From: Trema orientale
Lineage: Eukaryota > Streptophyta > Magnoliopsida > Rosales > Cannabaceae
DNA length: 64,000 nt
Assembly (NCBI GenBank): GCA_002914845.1
Contig: JXTC01000465.1
Span: 82,415-146,414, forward strand
Reading direction: 5' to 3'
The notes beneath the pieces are model-generated. The model had not been told where the DNA came from, did not search any database, and saw nothing but the letters and a program-made list of their open reading frames with translations. A program made the position numbers and the translations under genes. Below are positions 45,182 to 55,712 of the stretch, piece after piece. Each line of letters begins with the position of its first letter. The stretch's first letter is position 1.

Positions 45182-45391
45182 TTAATGGCCTGCCCCAGGG
45201 GGACTTGGTCCACTGCTCTTGATTCCCCAAAGACCAATAACGTTGTCCACAACGTAGTGAGTAGCGCCTGTTGGGTCGACCATGACATGCGGAGCACACA
45301 GAGGCCGACCTTGTACGACGGAAAACATCAAAACGACACTCAAAACAAGAGCAATTAGAGCCAAAACGACAGACTTGAGTTCACTGGCCAT
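45182..45391 (-). CDS. PIP-like secreted signalling peptide precursor
   Basis: A one-exon gene of 69 codons. Residues 1-28 form a strong signal peptide (MASELKSVVLALIALVLSVV, then LMFSVVQG). The rest is a short variable region and the C-terminal motif SGPSPPGAGH directly before the stop. That ending matches the SGPSxxGxGH core of PAMP-induced secreted peptides (PIP and PIP-like), which are cleaved from small precursors, often hydroxylated on proline, and in Arabidopsis PIP1 acts through the receptor RLK7 in immunity. A TATATATA box lies about 95 bp upstream of the ATG. The precursor is at the short end for the family, and one Cys (residue 32) lies just after the predicted cleavage site. Family membership rests on the C-terminal motif plus architecture; the receptor and role here are inferred. 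Confidence 0.8.
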   Translation of the reverse strand: MASELKSVVLALIALVLSVVLMFSVVQGRPLCAPHVMVDPTGATHYVVDNVIGLWGIKSSGPSPPGAGH

Positions 45392-45486
45392 GACTAATTA
45401 ACTTGAGATTTTTATGTTTATAATATATGTAAACTAAGCTTGAAGAAAGTGTCTAATGTATGAGTAATGGTTTCGAGCGGCTTGGG

Positions 45487-45494
45487 TATATATA
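45487..45494 (-). promoter_or_regulatory. TATA box of the PIP-like gene
   Basis: TATATATA in the context GCTATATATACCC lies 96 bases upstream of the ATG on the minus strand. The position leaves about 65 bases for a 5' leader, which is normal for a small plant gene. Confidence 0.65.
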
Positions 45495-46778
45495 GCTAAA
45501 AATACATAGAAAAAAGGCAATTTTGGCTAGAAAAAAGAGGCAGTTTCACCGTTGGTATGGAGAGGAAGCATGGAAGAAATTCATGGCCTTGACTCATGAG
45601 GAAATACTGATTTGTTGGAACACTTTGAGAGAATTTTCAGATTGAAATTTGGAAGAAGGAGATGGCAAGACTTTATTTTTTTCAAATTAGAAATATGTGT
45701 CAGATAATCTTTAGTTATTTAGGTTGACCAGAAAATATTTTTTTCTTCTGCTTATGTCACAAATGTATGGAAATTTTAGGACAGTTTTGGCTGGGTATGT
45801 TAAATTCTTGTTTTTCCGTAGTTGACCAATTTGGTGTTAGCATCACCGTTGGCAAGTTCAAGTTGTGGATTAAAATACTTTTTGGGCTGTGTTGACCCAT
45901 AATGTATATAGATTTTTGTATTGATTAAAGCAATTTGTGGATTCACACATCAGTCTTTCCAAAAGCCATCATACGACGCTACTTTAATTGTATATTTACT
46001 TCACTTTAATTGTGGTCGAAAATAAATTAGAGAATATTAATGGGAATAAGAAAAAGGATGCGTAGGATTTCAAAAGTGACTACCTGGAAAATTACCTACT
46101 TTCAAAAATTATTTGACAATCCTTCTAACTTCTAAGTTATAATTTGATCAAGTTCGACAACTCTAATTCTGTATTAATTTAAAAAAGAAAAAAGAATTAC
46201 ACTATAATTATTTGTTCTGAATATTTAACTGGTTCAGTGTTTAGTACAAAACATGTCATTATATAGTGACAATTTTTCAGTCACATCAAAATATTTTTTG
46301 TAACTAAAAGTAACATTTAGTCATAATTAAAAATTTATTATAATTAAAAGCACAAGTTGTTACTAAAGTGGTTTTAGTCATAATTGGATCTGGACAGCAG
46401 GAGTAGGTAAGAGAGTGATGAACTCACAACTGGGAGTAGAGAGTTTAACTATGTTGGGAACCAAATTTCACATCGGGGCCTCATTGACATAGAAACTAAT
46501 CATCAGATCACCACCACCTAGAGGATGGTGATCAAAAACTAGTCTCTAATGGAGTTAAGATTCAAAGCGCAAAAAAAAAATGGATGAAATTGAGCTGCAC
46601 ATGTAAATTGGTTCTAACTAATTTTCAAAACTAGCTCCGATAAAACACACTTTAGAGCCGATTTTTTCTATCTAAAAGCAAGAGAAGGTAAACTATGTAA
46701 CACTGATAATAACAAAGAATAATAAAACAGACTAACCAATCAAGTACGCACCACCACGGTTGATGCCTATGTCATATA
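45495..46778. other. Intergenic DNA
   Basis: No gene or clear repeat is seen here apart from the distal PIP promoter. The sequence is AT-rich with short homopolymers. Confidence 0.5.
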
Positions 46779-47419
46779 TAGAAATGTCAATATGGACTGG
46801 GCTTTGTAGGCCGATCCACATTCCGAAGAAAAAGTACGGTACCGGTCCGGCTTAGACCCACATTATGTGGGACTGGACCGGCCCGTTACATATACCAGGG
46901 GCTGGGCTGGGCTGGACTGGGCTGGGCCTTAGTCATAGGCCCACAGGCACGGTCCGGCACGACTCACATTTTTTTTAGCCCACATTAGGCTTACATTTAG
47001 TCCTTCTATATATAATTTTAAATATATTTCTTAATTGAAATTTTAAAAAATCTTAGTTAAATATTTCATTTATATACTTTTAATATTATTTATTTACTAA
47101 TTTTTGTTTATTTTCAATTTATTCAAATTTTGAAATAATATGAATTGACTTTAGGCCTATATTTGATATTTTAAAATATAGAATAACAACGAAATTAGGC
47201 CCATATTATAGTTCATATTTGGCCCGCATAGGCACAGCCTATTTAGACACGGCCCACTTAGGCCGGCATAAAATGTGGGCTAGGCCTGTGGGATGTACTG
47301 GGCCCCTTAATAAGAATATGCAGCCCAGCCCATATTTTAGGCGAACCGAGCCTAGGCACGGTACAATGCCCATATGGGCTTGTCAAATGTGGGTCGGGCT
47401 GGTCCACTTTACATCTCTA
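46779..47419. mobile_element. Non-autonomous hAT-like element, second copy
   Basis: The left end TAGAAATGTCAATATGGAC and the reverse complement of the right end (TAGAGATGTAAAGTGGACC) are terminal inverted repeats of the same family as 10897-12124. The flanks GTCATATA (46771-46778 and 47420-47427) are a perfect 8-bp target duplication. The subterminal zones are GGGCC/GGCCC-rich and the centre is AT-rich. The 641-bp element has no transposase; the ORF at 47219-47455 is an artefact of the GC-rich end. Confidence 0.85.
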
Positions 47420-47427
47420 GTCATATA

Positions 47428-48383
47428 CCTGACTAAGCGTGCGGAATTCATATAAAAAAGAAAAAAAAATAATAAACATATAAATAATCAATTAAAATGC
47501 ACTACTTAGGCTTAGCATGTAACAGGTGATTAGTATTATGTCTCAATTTATAATTTGATAATTCTAATTAATAAATTAGATCTTATTTAAAAACTAATTA
47601 TAATTATTTAGTAACAAAGTGATACATTATATAGTGTTAGCATTATTTATAGTGGGCACCTGGATTAGCCGAAAAGGTTTCTCTATTTTATGAATATATT
47701 TCCAGAATTCGACCGTTAAAAGGTTTAATTGCCTTAATGGTCATAGAATGCAGGTGTCTTCGTCTTTTTTTTTTTTTTCCTTAAAAAAATTAAAAGCAAA
47801 TATATATATTAATTTATAATTTCATATTCCCGTAGCTTTTAGGTCTTATCGATCATTTATTTATTCAACTCTAGGTATGCGTTAATCGTTTGCCAACAAT
47901 TGCTATTATTTAATGAAAAAGAAACAAATGGTCATTATATAAATATTTTTTTTAAAAAAAAAGTAAACCAAAATAATTAAAAAAAGAAAAAAGCAATCAA
48001 ACAACTCTGCAAGCAAAAAATTTGTTTTATAGAAAAAACAGCAAGAATTTGATAATAGTATCTTTATTTGTTTGTTTGACACTCAAATGAGCTGGTCTGT
48101 ACAAAGGAAAGCACAATAAGTAAAAAGTACACGTCAGTGACACCTGGCAAACGGCAGTTTCCTTCCGGTAATGCGTAGTTAACGTCCAGCCATGTTTCCG
48201 TTACATAACGGCTCCAATTTTCTCTCCCTCAAAAACACCCCCCATAATAATTATAACCGATTCTGTTCACAGAGAAGAACAAAGGGATTGCGAAAAAGAG
48301 AAGAACGTAACCGAAAAAAATAAGGGGTCAGTTCTTCTCTTTTTTCTGCAAATCCCGAAATCGATCATCATCAACAGAGTATC
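47428..48383. other. Intergenic DNA and promoter of the 48.4-kb gene
   Basis: The first part (about 47520-47655) resembles the interior of the 12355-12543 MITE. The rest is AT-rich up to about 48120, where an ACGT-core element (TACACGTCAGTGACACCTGG) begins the presumed promoter of the downstream gene. A CT-rich leader precedes the ATG. Confidence 0.45.
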
Positions 48384-48893
48384 ATGACATCAGATCTGAC
48401 GGCCGACGTTTCGCCACGAGAGGAGATGGGCCTGATCAGCGACGACGTTTCGGAGCTGATGTTCGCCAGGAGAGGTTGCTGTTATTCGTGGATCCCGTGC
48501 TTCGGGTCGGACCGGTCCTCGGCCTCCGGGTCGGTCTGGTGGCAGCGGATGAGGCCCGCAGAGAACGACGATCCGTGGTGGAGCCGGGGCTGGAAGAAGG
48601 TCCGCGAGTGGTCGGAGATCGTGGCCGGTCCCAAGTGGAAGACCTTCATCCGCCGGTTCAACAAGAACCGCTCCCATTCCGGGTACAGGCAGACCGCCAA
48701 GTTCAACTACGACGAGTTCAGTTACGCCCTCAACTTCGACGAGGGCCCGGGGCAGAACGGTCATTTCGACGACGACGAAGAAGATATATTGGGCCGCGAC
48801 TTCTCAAGCCGCTTCGCCTCCGTACCGGCTTCGGCCAAGTCGTCCATGGATTTGGGGAAGGAAGGAGGAGGTGGAGGGCCTTCGTTCACGTGA
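48384..48893 (+). CDS. Plant-specific protein of unknown function
   Basis: An intronless ORF of 169 codons with high GC and strong codon structure against an AT-rich background. I recognise it as a plant-only family without an assigned function. Seen: an acidic start (MTSDLTADVSPREEMGLISD), a Cys/Trp-rich block (RRGCCYSWIPCFGS), a basic-aromatic core (GWKKVREWSEIVAGPKWKTF then IRRFNKNR), a conserved-looking FSYALNFDEGPGQNG, and a SSRFASVPASAKSS tail ending in poly-Gly. There is no signal peptide or membrane helix. The CC pair could be lipid-modified, but that is speculation. The start is the first ATG and the CT-rich leader just before it supports that choice. Confidence 0.8.
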   Translation: MTSDLTADVSPREEMGLISDDVSELMFARRGCCYSWIPCFGSDRSSASGSVWWQRMRPAENDDPWWSRGWKKVREWSEIVAGPKWKTFIRRFNKNRSHSGYRQTAKFNYDEFSYALNFDEGPGQNGHFDDDEEDILGRDFSSRFASVPASAKSSMDLGKEGGGGGPSFT

Positions 48894-49860
48894 GTCGCAC
48901 GTGATGTGGGCGAGGGCCAGTGTTGTGGTTTTCGGGTCGGCCGGTTCGGTTCGGTTCGCCACGTGGACTAAGGGTGGGGTTTGGCTAACGTGGGGCGGCG
49001 CCGAAGTGCAGCGCCGAGTTTTGCGGGAGAGTGATTCGCAGCGCAACACGCGGCGGCGACCTTTGACCTTTTTTATTTTTTATTTTTTTGTTGCTTCTTT
49101 TTGTCTGATGACGTGGGAGGAAGATTGGTTGAGAACATAACTGGAAGGGGAACCACACCAAAAAAAGAATTTTTTTTTTTTCCGTTTAAACCTTTTGGGG
49201 GGGAAAAGGAAAAAATAATAATTTAACAAGGAAAATAAAAAAAAAAAAAAAAAAAAATAAAAAAGGGGGGGGGTCGAGATAGATCTTCCGTGTATGTCAA
49301 ATTGGTGGTTGTATAATAATTGATTCATGTATAGGAGGCGGAGCCAGTGGAGAAAGCAAACTTCTGGTCAACGCTGTTATAATTGTGAAAATTAGTGATT
49401 TTTTTAAGAGAAAAATTCATTTTGTTGCCCGCTTTCTATTTTTCTTTTAATTCTTTTTTTTTTTTTGTGATTTCCTTCTCCCCTCAATTTGTTTTGTTAA
49501 GTACAGGATTTTTTTTTTTTTGGTAGGGCGAATAAATTTTGTATTGAAACAAATTAGCAACCACTCACAAACTATAGAATATGTGGAGTGTGACATATAA
49601 GGAAAAAAAAACTTTTTGATGTATAAACTTTTAGTTGTTATTATTTTAATCAGAATGAAAATTTCAGACTTTAAACATTAACATTAGAAGCAGGGTTTGA
49701 TTAGTAAATGGCCCTGTCAGCCTGAATATATTGCACGGCATCATGATCAACTTCTTGCTTCATGTGATGAAGTGGGTTAGTTCTGGGATCTAAGTCCTCC
49801 TCGACAGGCATAAAATCCTTTGATCCCCTAAAAGAAACCGAGGAAAAAAAAAAAAAAAAA
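48894..49860. other. 3' flank of the 48.4-kb gene
   Basis: GC-rich sequence continues for about 150 bases past the stop, with a CACGTG-like word, then gives way to poly-A/poly-T runs (49160-49260, 49450, 49510). No further gene is visible except the possible exon at 49704-49830. Confidence 0.45.
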
Positions 49861-49953
49861 AGTTCTTGCTTCATGTCTCTTAGCCTCAATTAGTGAATAT
49901 ACTTACCAAGGTGACCATGATCTGATATGGTTAAACAGGCTAGCTGAGCCACT
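49704..49953 (-). pseudogene. Possible last two exons of an unrecognised gene
   Basis: On the minus strand a terminal exon candidate starts after a pyrimidine tract and TTTTAG at about 49827 and ends in a TAA near 49702. It encodes a GSKDFMPVEEDLDPRTNPLH-type peptide followed by HMKQEVDHDAVQYIQADRAI plus Tyr. Just upstream, 45 bases (about 49909-49953) are flanked by TTTTTAG and TTG|GTAAGTATA and would join in frame as GSASLFNHIRSWSPW. No upstream exon or family was identified, and the region lies next to an assembly duplication. It may be a gene fragment or chance. Confidence 0.3.
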
Positions 49954-51693
49954 AAAAATCAACATTATTCGTTTTTTCCTTTAATTTTAAATAAATGAAT
50001 TATATTTTTAAGGGGATGATCTAAAATTAATAATTAAAAGATCATGTTGAAAATTAGTATATAAACTAGTCACAATTTAGGTGATGATTCGAAAATAGGA
50101 CTCAAAATACGAGATGAAATTAGTGGATTTGAGATAAGCTAACAATTATATAATTGTGTTCTTACCAAATTGTATCAATAATAGGTTGTCCTTGAGTTGA
50201 CATTAAATTGACACGATTACTTACTTGTGTCACGATGTATAACTTATTCATTATCCTTATTTTAAAACCCATGCTAGTAAAAAATCATTTAATTTTTTTT
50301 TCTTAAGTGTAGGATGTGATTTTTTCAATAACTTCTTATATGAATTTTGCTATATATTTATAGATCAAGTTTTCTTTCAATTTTTCATGATAATATTAAT
50401 TTAATTATCTTTATTATGAATTAGTACTTCATGACTTATTTTATAACCCATGCTATTAAAAAATTATTTATTAATTTTTTTCTTAAGTTTTAGGATGTGA
50501 TTTTTTTTTTCAATAATTTCTAATATGAATTTTGTTTATGAAATTATTGAACAAGTTAATTTTCTTTCAATTTTTCATGATAATATTAATTTAATTATCT
50601 TTATTATGAACTAATACTTTTTGAATAAACTAGATTACTTAGATAAACTGCTATAAATAAAATAGAAATAATAGAAGGAGACGAAAATTAATAAGGTATA
50701 AAATGAGAATGAGAATAGTTTATTAAATGGAATAAGAATAAAAAGAAATCCAATTTAGCATACCATAAATACGTTANAGTTCTTGCTTCATGTCTCTTAG
50801 CCTCAATTAGTGAATATACTTACCAAGGTGACCATGATCTGATATGGTTAAACAGGCTAGCTGAGCCACTAAAAATCAACATTATTCGTTTTTTCCTTTA
50901 ATTTTAAATAAATGAATTATATTTTTAAGGGGATGATCTAAAATTAATAATTAAAAGATCATGTTGAAAATTAGTATATAAACTAGTCACAATTTAGGTG
51001 ATGATTCGAAAATAGGACTCAAAATACGAGATGAAATTAGTGGATTTGAGATAAGCTAACAATTATATAATTGTGTTCTTACCAAATTGTATCAATAATA
51101 GGTTGTCCTTGAGTTGACATTAAATTGACACGATTACTTACTTGTGTCACGATGTATAACTTATTCATTATCCTTATTTTAAAACCCATGCTAGTAAAAA
51201 ATCATTTAATTTTTTTTTCTTAAGTGTAGGATGTGATTTTTTCAATAACTTCTTATATGAATTTTGCTATATATTTATAGATCAAGTTTTCTTTCAATTT
51301 TTCATGATAATATTAATTTAATTATCTTTATTATGAATTAGTACTTCATGACTTATTTTATAACCCATGCTATTAAAAAATTATTTATTAATTTTTTTCT
51401 TAAGTTTTAGGATGTGATTTTTTTTTTCAATAATTTCTAATATGAATTTTGTTTATGAAATTATTGAACAAGTTAATTTTCTTTCAATTTTTCATGATAA
51501 TATTAATTTAATTATCTTTATTATGAACTAATACTTTTTGAATAAACTAGATTACTTAGATAAACTGCTATAAATAAAATAGAAATAATAGAAGGAGACG
51601 AAAATTAATAAGGTATAAAATGAGAATGAGAATAGTTTATTAAATGGAATAAGAATAAAAAGAAATCCAATTTAGCATACCATAAATACGTTA
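49861..51693. repeat. Perfect 916-bp direct duplication around a single N
   Basis: Positions 49861-50776 and 50778-51693 appear identical wherever I compared them, separated only by one N at 50777. The first copy ends in TACGTTA and the second continues from the same TACGTTA into unique sequence. Inside each copy is an older, diverged tandem repeat of about 190 bases (two blocks each with AGGATGTGATTTTTTC and TTTCAATTTTTCATGATAAT). The outer duplication is best read as an unmerged overlap of two contigs. Confidence 0.9.
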
Positions 51694-52169
51694 CAGATGA
51701 CAATTTTTATTTCTATACACACAAAATTTTCTTTTTTAACAATTACCTGATTAATTGTAGCCATTGGATCACAATTAAACTATACTGATCAAAATACAAA
51801 AAAAGGGAAAAAAAAAAAAAAAACTCAGATAAGGATTGTGAAAACCATTGAAAAAGCACCATTATATAAAATGCACATATTTGTAAAAGAATATATAAAA
51901 TGCATTTAAGTTCACGCTATCTTTATTCCTTGGATAAGAATGTTAAGGAAGTTTTAAAGTTATTATTAGACAAATTCATTATATATATAAAAGTGTATTT
52001 TTCAATAAAAATAAAATACTAGGGTTTAATACGACAAGTCCATGGGAGGCCCAACTAGCTAGTAATATATATGTATATATATATAGCATAAAGATCAAGC
52101 ATTGCATAGAAGAGTGTGAGATCAATAGCATAGCCGTCAATAGTATAATTGACACAAAGTGTAAGCAAT
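51694..52169. other. Upstream flank of the F-box pseudogene
   Basis: AT-rich with a TATATATATATA stretch near 52075. No gene is supported. Confidence 0.45.
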
Positions 52170-54240
52170 ATGGTGGATCGGCGTAAATGTATTGATGCCA
52201 ATACCAAAGCTGGTAGTAGTAGTGGTAGCAAGAGATCACGTAGCCAAAATAGTCCAAAACCAGAAGAATCAACAGATAATGCGGATCAAACTAGTACTAG
52301 TACCCCTACCCCGGCATCCAAATTCATGTCCACTGTCAGCGACGATATACTTACTCGAAACATTTGCCTGGCTACCGGCCTATTTCCCAACCATAGTCCA
52401 ATGCAGACTAGTCTGTAAACGCTGGTACTCTCTACCGGTTTCTCAGCACAAGCTGCCCCATTACACGCTCCTTATTAGATGCTCTCAGACTCGCACTCCA
52501 TCTCAAGTTTGCTACCAACTTCTAACCAAGAAGCCGCTTGATACGAACCTCGCCAACTTGTGACGAAACCCGAAACAAGGATGATGCTTAGGACCGTTCT
52601 ACAATCATATTCGGATGGGAAACCTCGACCCAACACCTATAAAGAGATGTGAACCTTGGTATAAGGGAAGACGCCACAATCAAGGATGGAAAACTCGATT
52701 GATAAGTCAGGGGATAAACGCCACAGAGAAATCTGATAAGTTCGAATAAGTTCTCAAAGAACCAAAGAGAAATTGCTCTCAATTTTTGATGAATTGTGAT
52801 CTTCTTTATTGAATGAAAAGTGTACAATTTATAGGCCAAGGGCCACGAAAATTTCAGCTAAAAATCTCCTAAAAACGTCTAAGGCAACTTACCCAAAATC
52901 AGAAAAGAAAAGTAGGAAAATTACCTCCTAATAACTATCCTAATTCGGCCTAATAACTATCCTAATTCGGCCTCAATTAAAAGAGAGTCAATCTGATTTT
53001 AATCCCTTAATTTTCAGCCTATTACACGCCCATAAAGATAGGAAACAAGCAAATAAATCGTTTTGGGAAACTACCTAAAATAAGGAAAATAGGAAAGTAA
53101 GCACTTGGCATCCAAGTCTTTACAAAGCTGATTTTTATGCGCCTATCAACCCTCTTGCACTTGAATTAAGCTTGTTATGGGCTTAGAAATTCGTTCATCT
53201 CCTTCAATGGGCCTCCACGTGCATGTCTGAGCCCAAATGTCTTGAATCAGCCCACTTAATGCATTTTTGAATCTCTTTGCACGTGCCCTTGTAACTGGAC
53301 CAATGGGAACTTGAGTAGGATCCATATTCCAAGCTCTTGTGCTCGCCATGTCCGCATCACCGCTATTATTGCCATCGCCTAGGTACTAGTACTAGTGCTT
53401 ATGATCTAAGTTTTTTGCCTCGGCCGGCCGAGTGCATGTGCGCGTCGTTCGATGACTTGTTGCTGGTGTCATGCTCCGAGAAAGACTACTGTGTCCGCAA
53501 TCCGCTTACGAGGCAATGGGTTGCACTCCCTGAAATCCCGTACGGTCATTATTGCCAATCATCATATGAGTACTATTTCAAATGTGCATTGGTGTGTGAG
53601 CGTAGCCGCTATGATAGAAAACAGTACATGAGGTTCAGGGTCGTGCTAATCAGTGCCGCGGGCTCAATAATATTTTGTTCGGAGACTAGAGAATGGAAAA
53701 CACCAGAGAACCCTCTGCCTTATCCGGGGTCTACAATTGTTGCAAACAACGGAATACTATATTGGATAGTGGGAAGTAGTCTCACCAAAATTGGTGCATT
53801 CGATCCATTCAAAGGAATATATTTTCCTTTGATCAAACACATTAGCTTTCCTGCTCAGTTTCGTCGTGGAAGGCCAGTTCATATATTTAGGGTGAACCTC
53901 GGAGTAGTCCGGGGAAAGCTAAGGTTGTCCAAGTTTTGTAGGGCTAAGAAGAATGGCCTCCGTTTGAGAATTCGGGAACTAGATATTAATTTTAAGGATG
54001 TAGGTGATCCTGGAACTTGGTCTTTGATTCACGACGTTATAGTGGAAAAAAGGAGATCATATTGGGCGGTTGGTGTTATTAGTTTCCATCCGAATAATGG
54101 CAATGTGGTTTTCTGTTACGTGATTTTGATATTTGGCGACTTGAGATTGGAGCAAACAAAGATGAGAAAATTGACGAACTTCCAAGAAACGACGCAAAGT
54201 CTTCAGATTTTAATAGCATGTTCTTAGACTCTTTAATTAT
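52170..54240 (+). pseudogene. F-box/F-box-associated-domain gene, broken
   Basis: Remains of a plant F-box protein, the substrate adaptor of an SCF ubiquitin ligase. The N-terminal part starts at the ATG 52170 (MVDRRKCIDANTKAGSSSGS), a Ser/Thr-rich leader, and enters an F-box (STVSDDILT). A one-base shift at about 52355 moves the frame to FAWLPAYFPTIVQCRLVCKR followed by WYSLPVSQ. At about 52560 a retrotransposon end (to about 53340) interrupts the gene. The C-terminal part resumes near 53370 with AECMCASFDDLLLVSCSEKD and a PLTRQWVALP F-box-associated region. A second frameshift near 54118 separates VVFCY from a plausible continuation (RDFDIWRLEIGANKD) in another frame. Three lesions make it non-functional. 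A truncated relative lies at 55175-55425. Confidence 0.8.
52561..53340 (-). mobile_element. 3' end of a Ty3/gypsy-like LTR retrotransposon
   Basis: On the minus strand a coding fragment (53146-53349, ending ...SLIQVQEG) has the DPTQVPIGPVTRARAKRFKN pattern typical of the C-terminus of plant Ty3/gypsy polyproteins. It ends at a purine tract (AAGAGGG) followed by a TGATAGGC...TTTCGTCA segment at 52561-53148, which has the TG...CA ends of a 588-bp LTR. The 5' part of the element is missing. It is inserted in the F-box pseudogene. The boundary at the 53.34-kb side and the target duplication are not clear. Confidence 0.6.
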
Positions 54241-55174
54241 TATGCATCCTCCATGTCCTACACACCAATTCCTACACTTCCATCTGTTTAAACGTTCTGT
54301 ATATTTTAAGATATCTACGATTTCAATTTGAACTTTTGCATGTATATCAGTGTTTCTTTTTCAAGTTAATTATTGATTTCATCGTTTAGTTACTAGTTAA
54401 TAACACATAATAGATCATTGTTATTATTTGATATAATTAGCAGCTTCATAATAAGCTCCATGTTTCCTTTCTTTTATTTGTCCTTCCATGTTTCTATACC
54501 CCTATATTGTAGTATTTATTTTATTTTCATACCTCGTGTAAGTTTAGAACATAGCTTCTCGGCTGCTATATTATGCTATAAAGTTATAAATTTTCAGATG
54601 ATGAAGACATAAAAGACTATTACGTAGTACGTACTTATAGTTTTGTTTGTCATGATAAATGAAGACAACACTGCTGCAGACATTAAGTATGTTTTGCCCT
54701 GAAACTAAAGAACACCGTAAGTTGTGCATATATGTGATAGTGTTATCCTAGAAAGTACTACATATATGTCTAATTCATTAGGTTGTAAATATATATATAA
54801 TAGATAGCACAGTTTCATACTACAACAGGATAAGAACATCTTATTTCGTGAGTTTTCCTCACTCTTTCCCAATTTTTCCAAAACGAAAACTACAATTAAG
54901 TGATTAATTATCTTATCTAATTACTTGTTTTCACCTAATAATTTGAGAATATAGCTATGTATATATAATTTTCCTAGAAAAAGTGGAAACTCGTGGAATT
55001 TAACTTCTGCTATATATGTTTGGTACGCCAAATTCATATGTTAGATTGATTAGAGACATGACTTCCCTCCTGATTCATTTTATAAGTAGACTAGCTGAAC
55101 TTTGGGGCAGGATGAAATGTGTAGATTGGGATCATTGATGATCATGATCAGCAAGAACAGTCCTATTTTTACTA
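54241..55174. other. Spacer between F-box copies
   Basis: AT-rich, with no supported gene or repeat. Confidence 0.5.
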
Positions 55175-55425
55175 TACGCTTCTATTTAGATGCTCTCAGA
55201 TTCACACACCATCTCAACATTGCTACCAACTTTTATTGAAGAAGCCGCTAATACTGCCATCAACTAGCAGTACTACTAGTGGTACTAGTGCTTATATCTA
55301 TGTTTATTTGCCTCGGACGGCTGAGTGCATATGCGCATCGTTCAATGATTTGTTGCTCGTGTCATGCTCTGAGAAAGACTACTATATCTGCAATCCACTT
55401 ACCAGGCAATATGGTGCTTAAAAAG
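55175..55425 (+). pseudogene. Truncated second F-box copy
   Basis: A segment starting TTTAGATGCTCTCAGATTCA and running through AECICASFNDLLLVSCSEKD and PLTRQ is a close relative of parts of the 52.2-54.2 kb pseudogene, including the bases on both sides of that gene's retrotransposon insertion. It lacks the F-box and most of the associated domain and stops soon after. Because this copy has no insertion, it approximates the pre-insertion site. Confidence 0.8.
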
Positions 55426-55650
55426 ATTATGCACTAATTAATTCAATTTACACGTGTAAATATATTTAAAATTAATCAAAATCATACTTAAAATATTAAA
55501 ATATTAATAAATATATTATATTAGTGTTATGTTAACGACACAAAAATGATCCATTTAATTAAATGAGTCACTTTCGAGTTGATCCGAAACTTACCCGTTT
55601 ATTATACATGTTATACGTGTGAACCCGAAATTAATATAAAAGTTAAATGA

Positions 55651-55712
55651 GTCACCTAAACTCCATTTATTTCGTGTCATTTTTACCTAAACTCCATTTA
55701 TTTCGTGTCATT
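55651..55712. repeat. 31-bp tandem duplication
   Basis: ACCTAAACTCCATTTATTTC + GTGTCATTTTT is present twice in immediate succession without visible differences. Confidence 0.9.

Noticed and set aside
47219..47455. 78-codon + strand ORF
   Set aside because: It lies in the GGGCC-rich end of a hAT-like element and runs past its target duplication.
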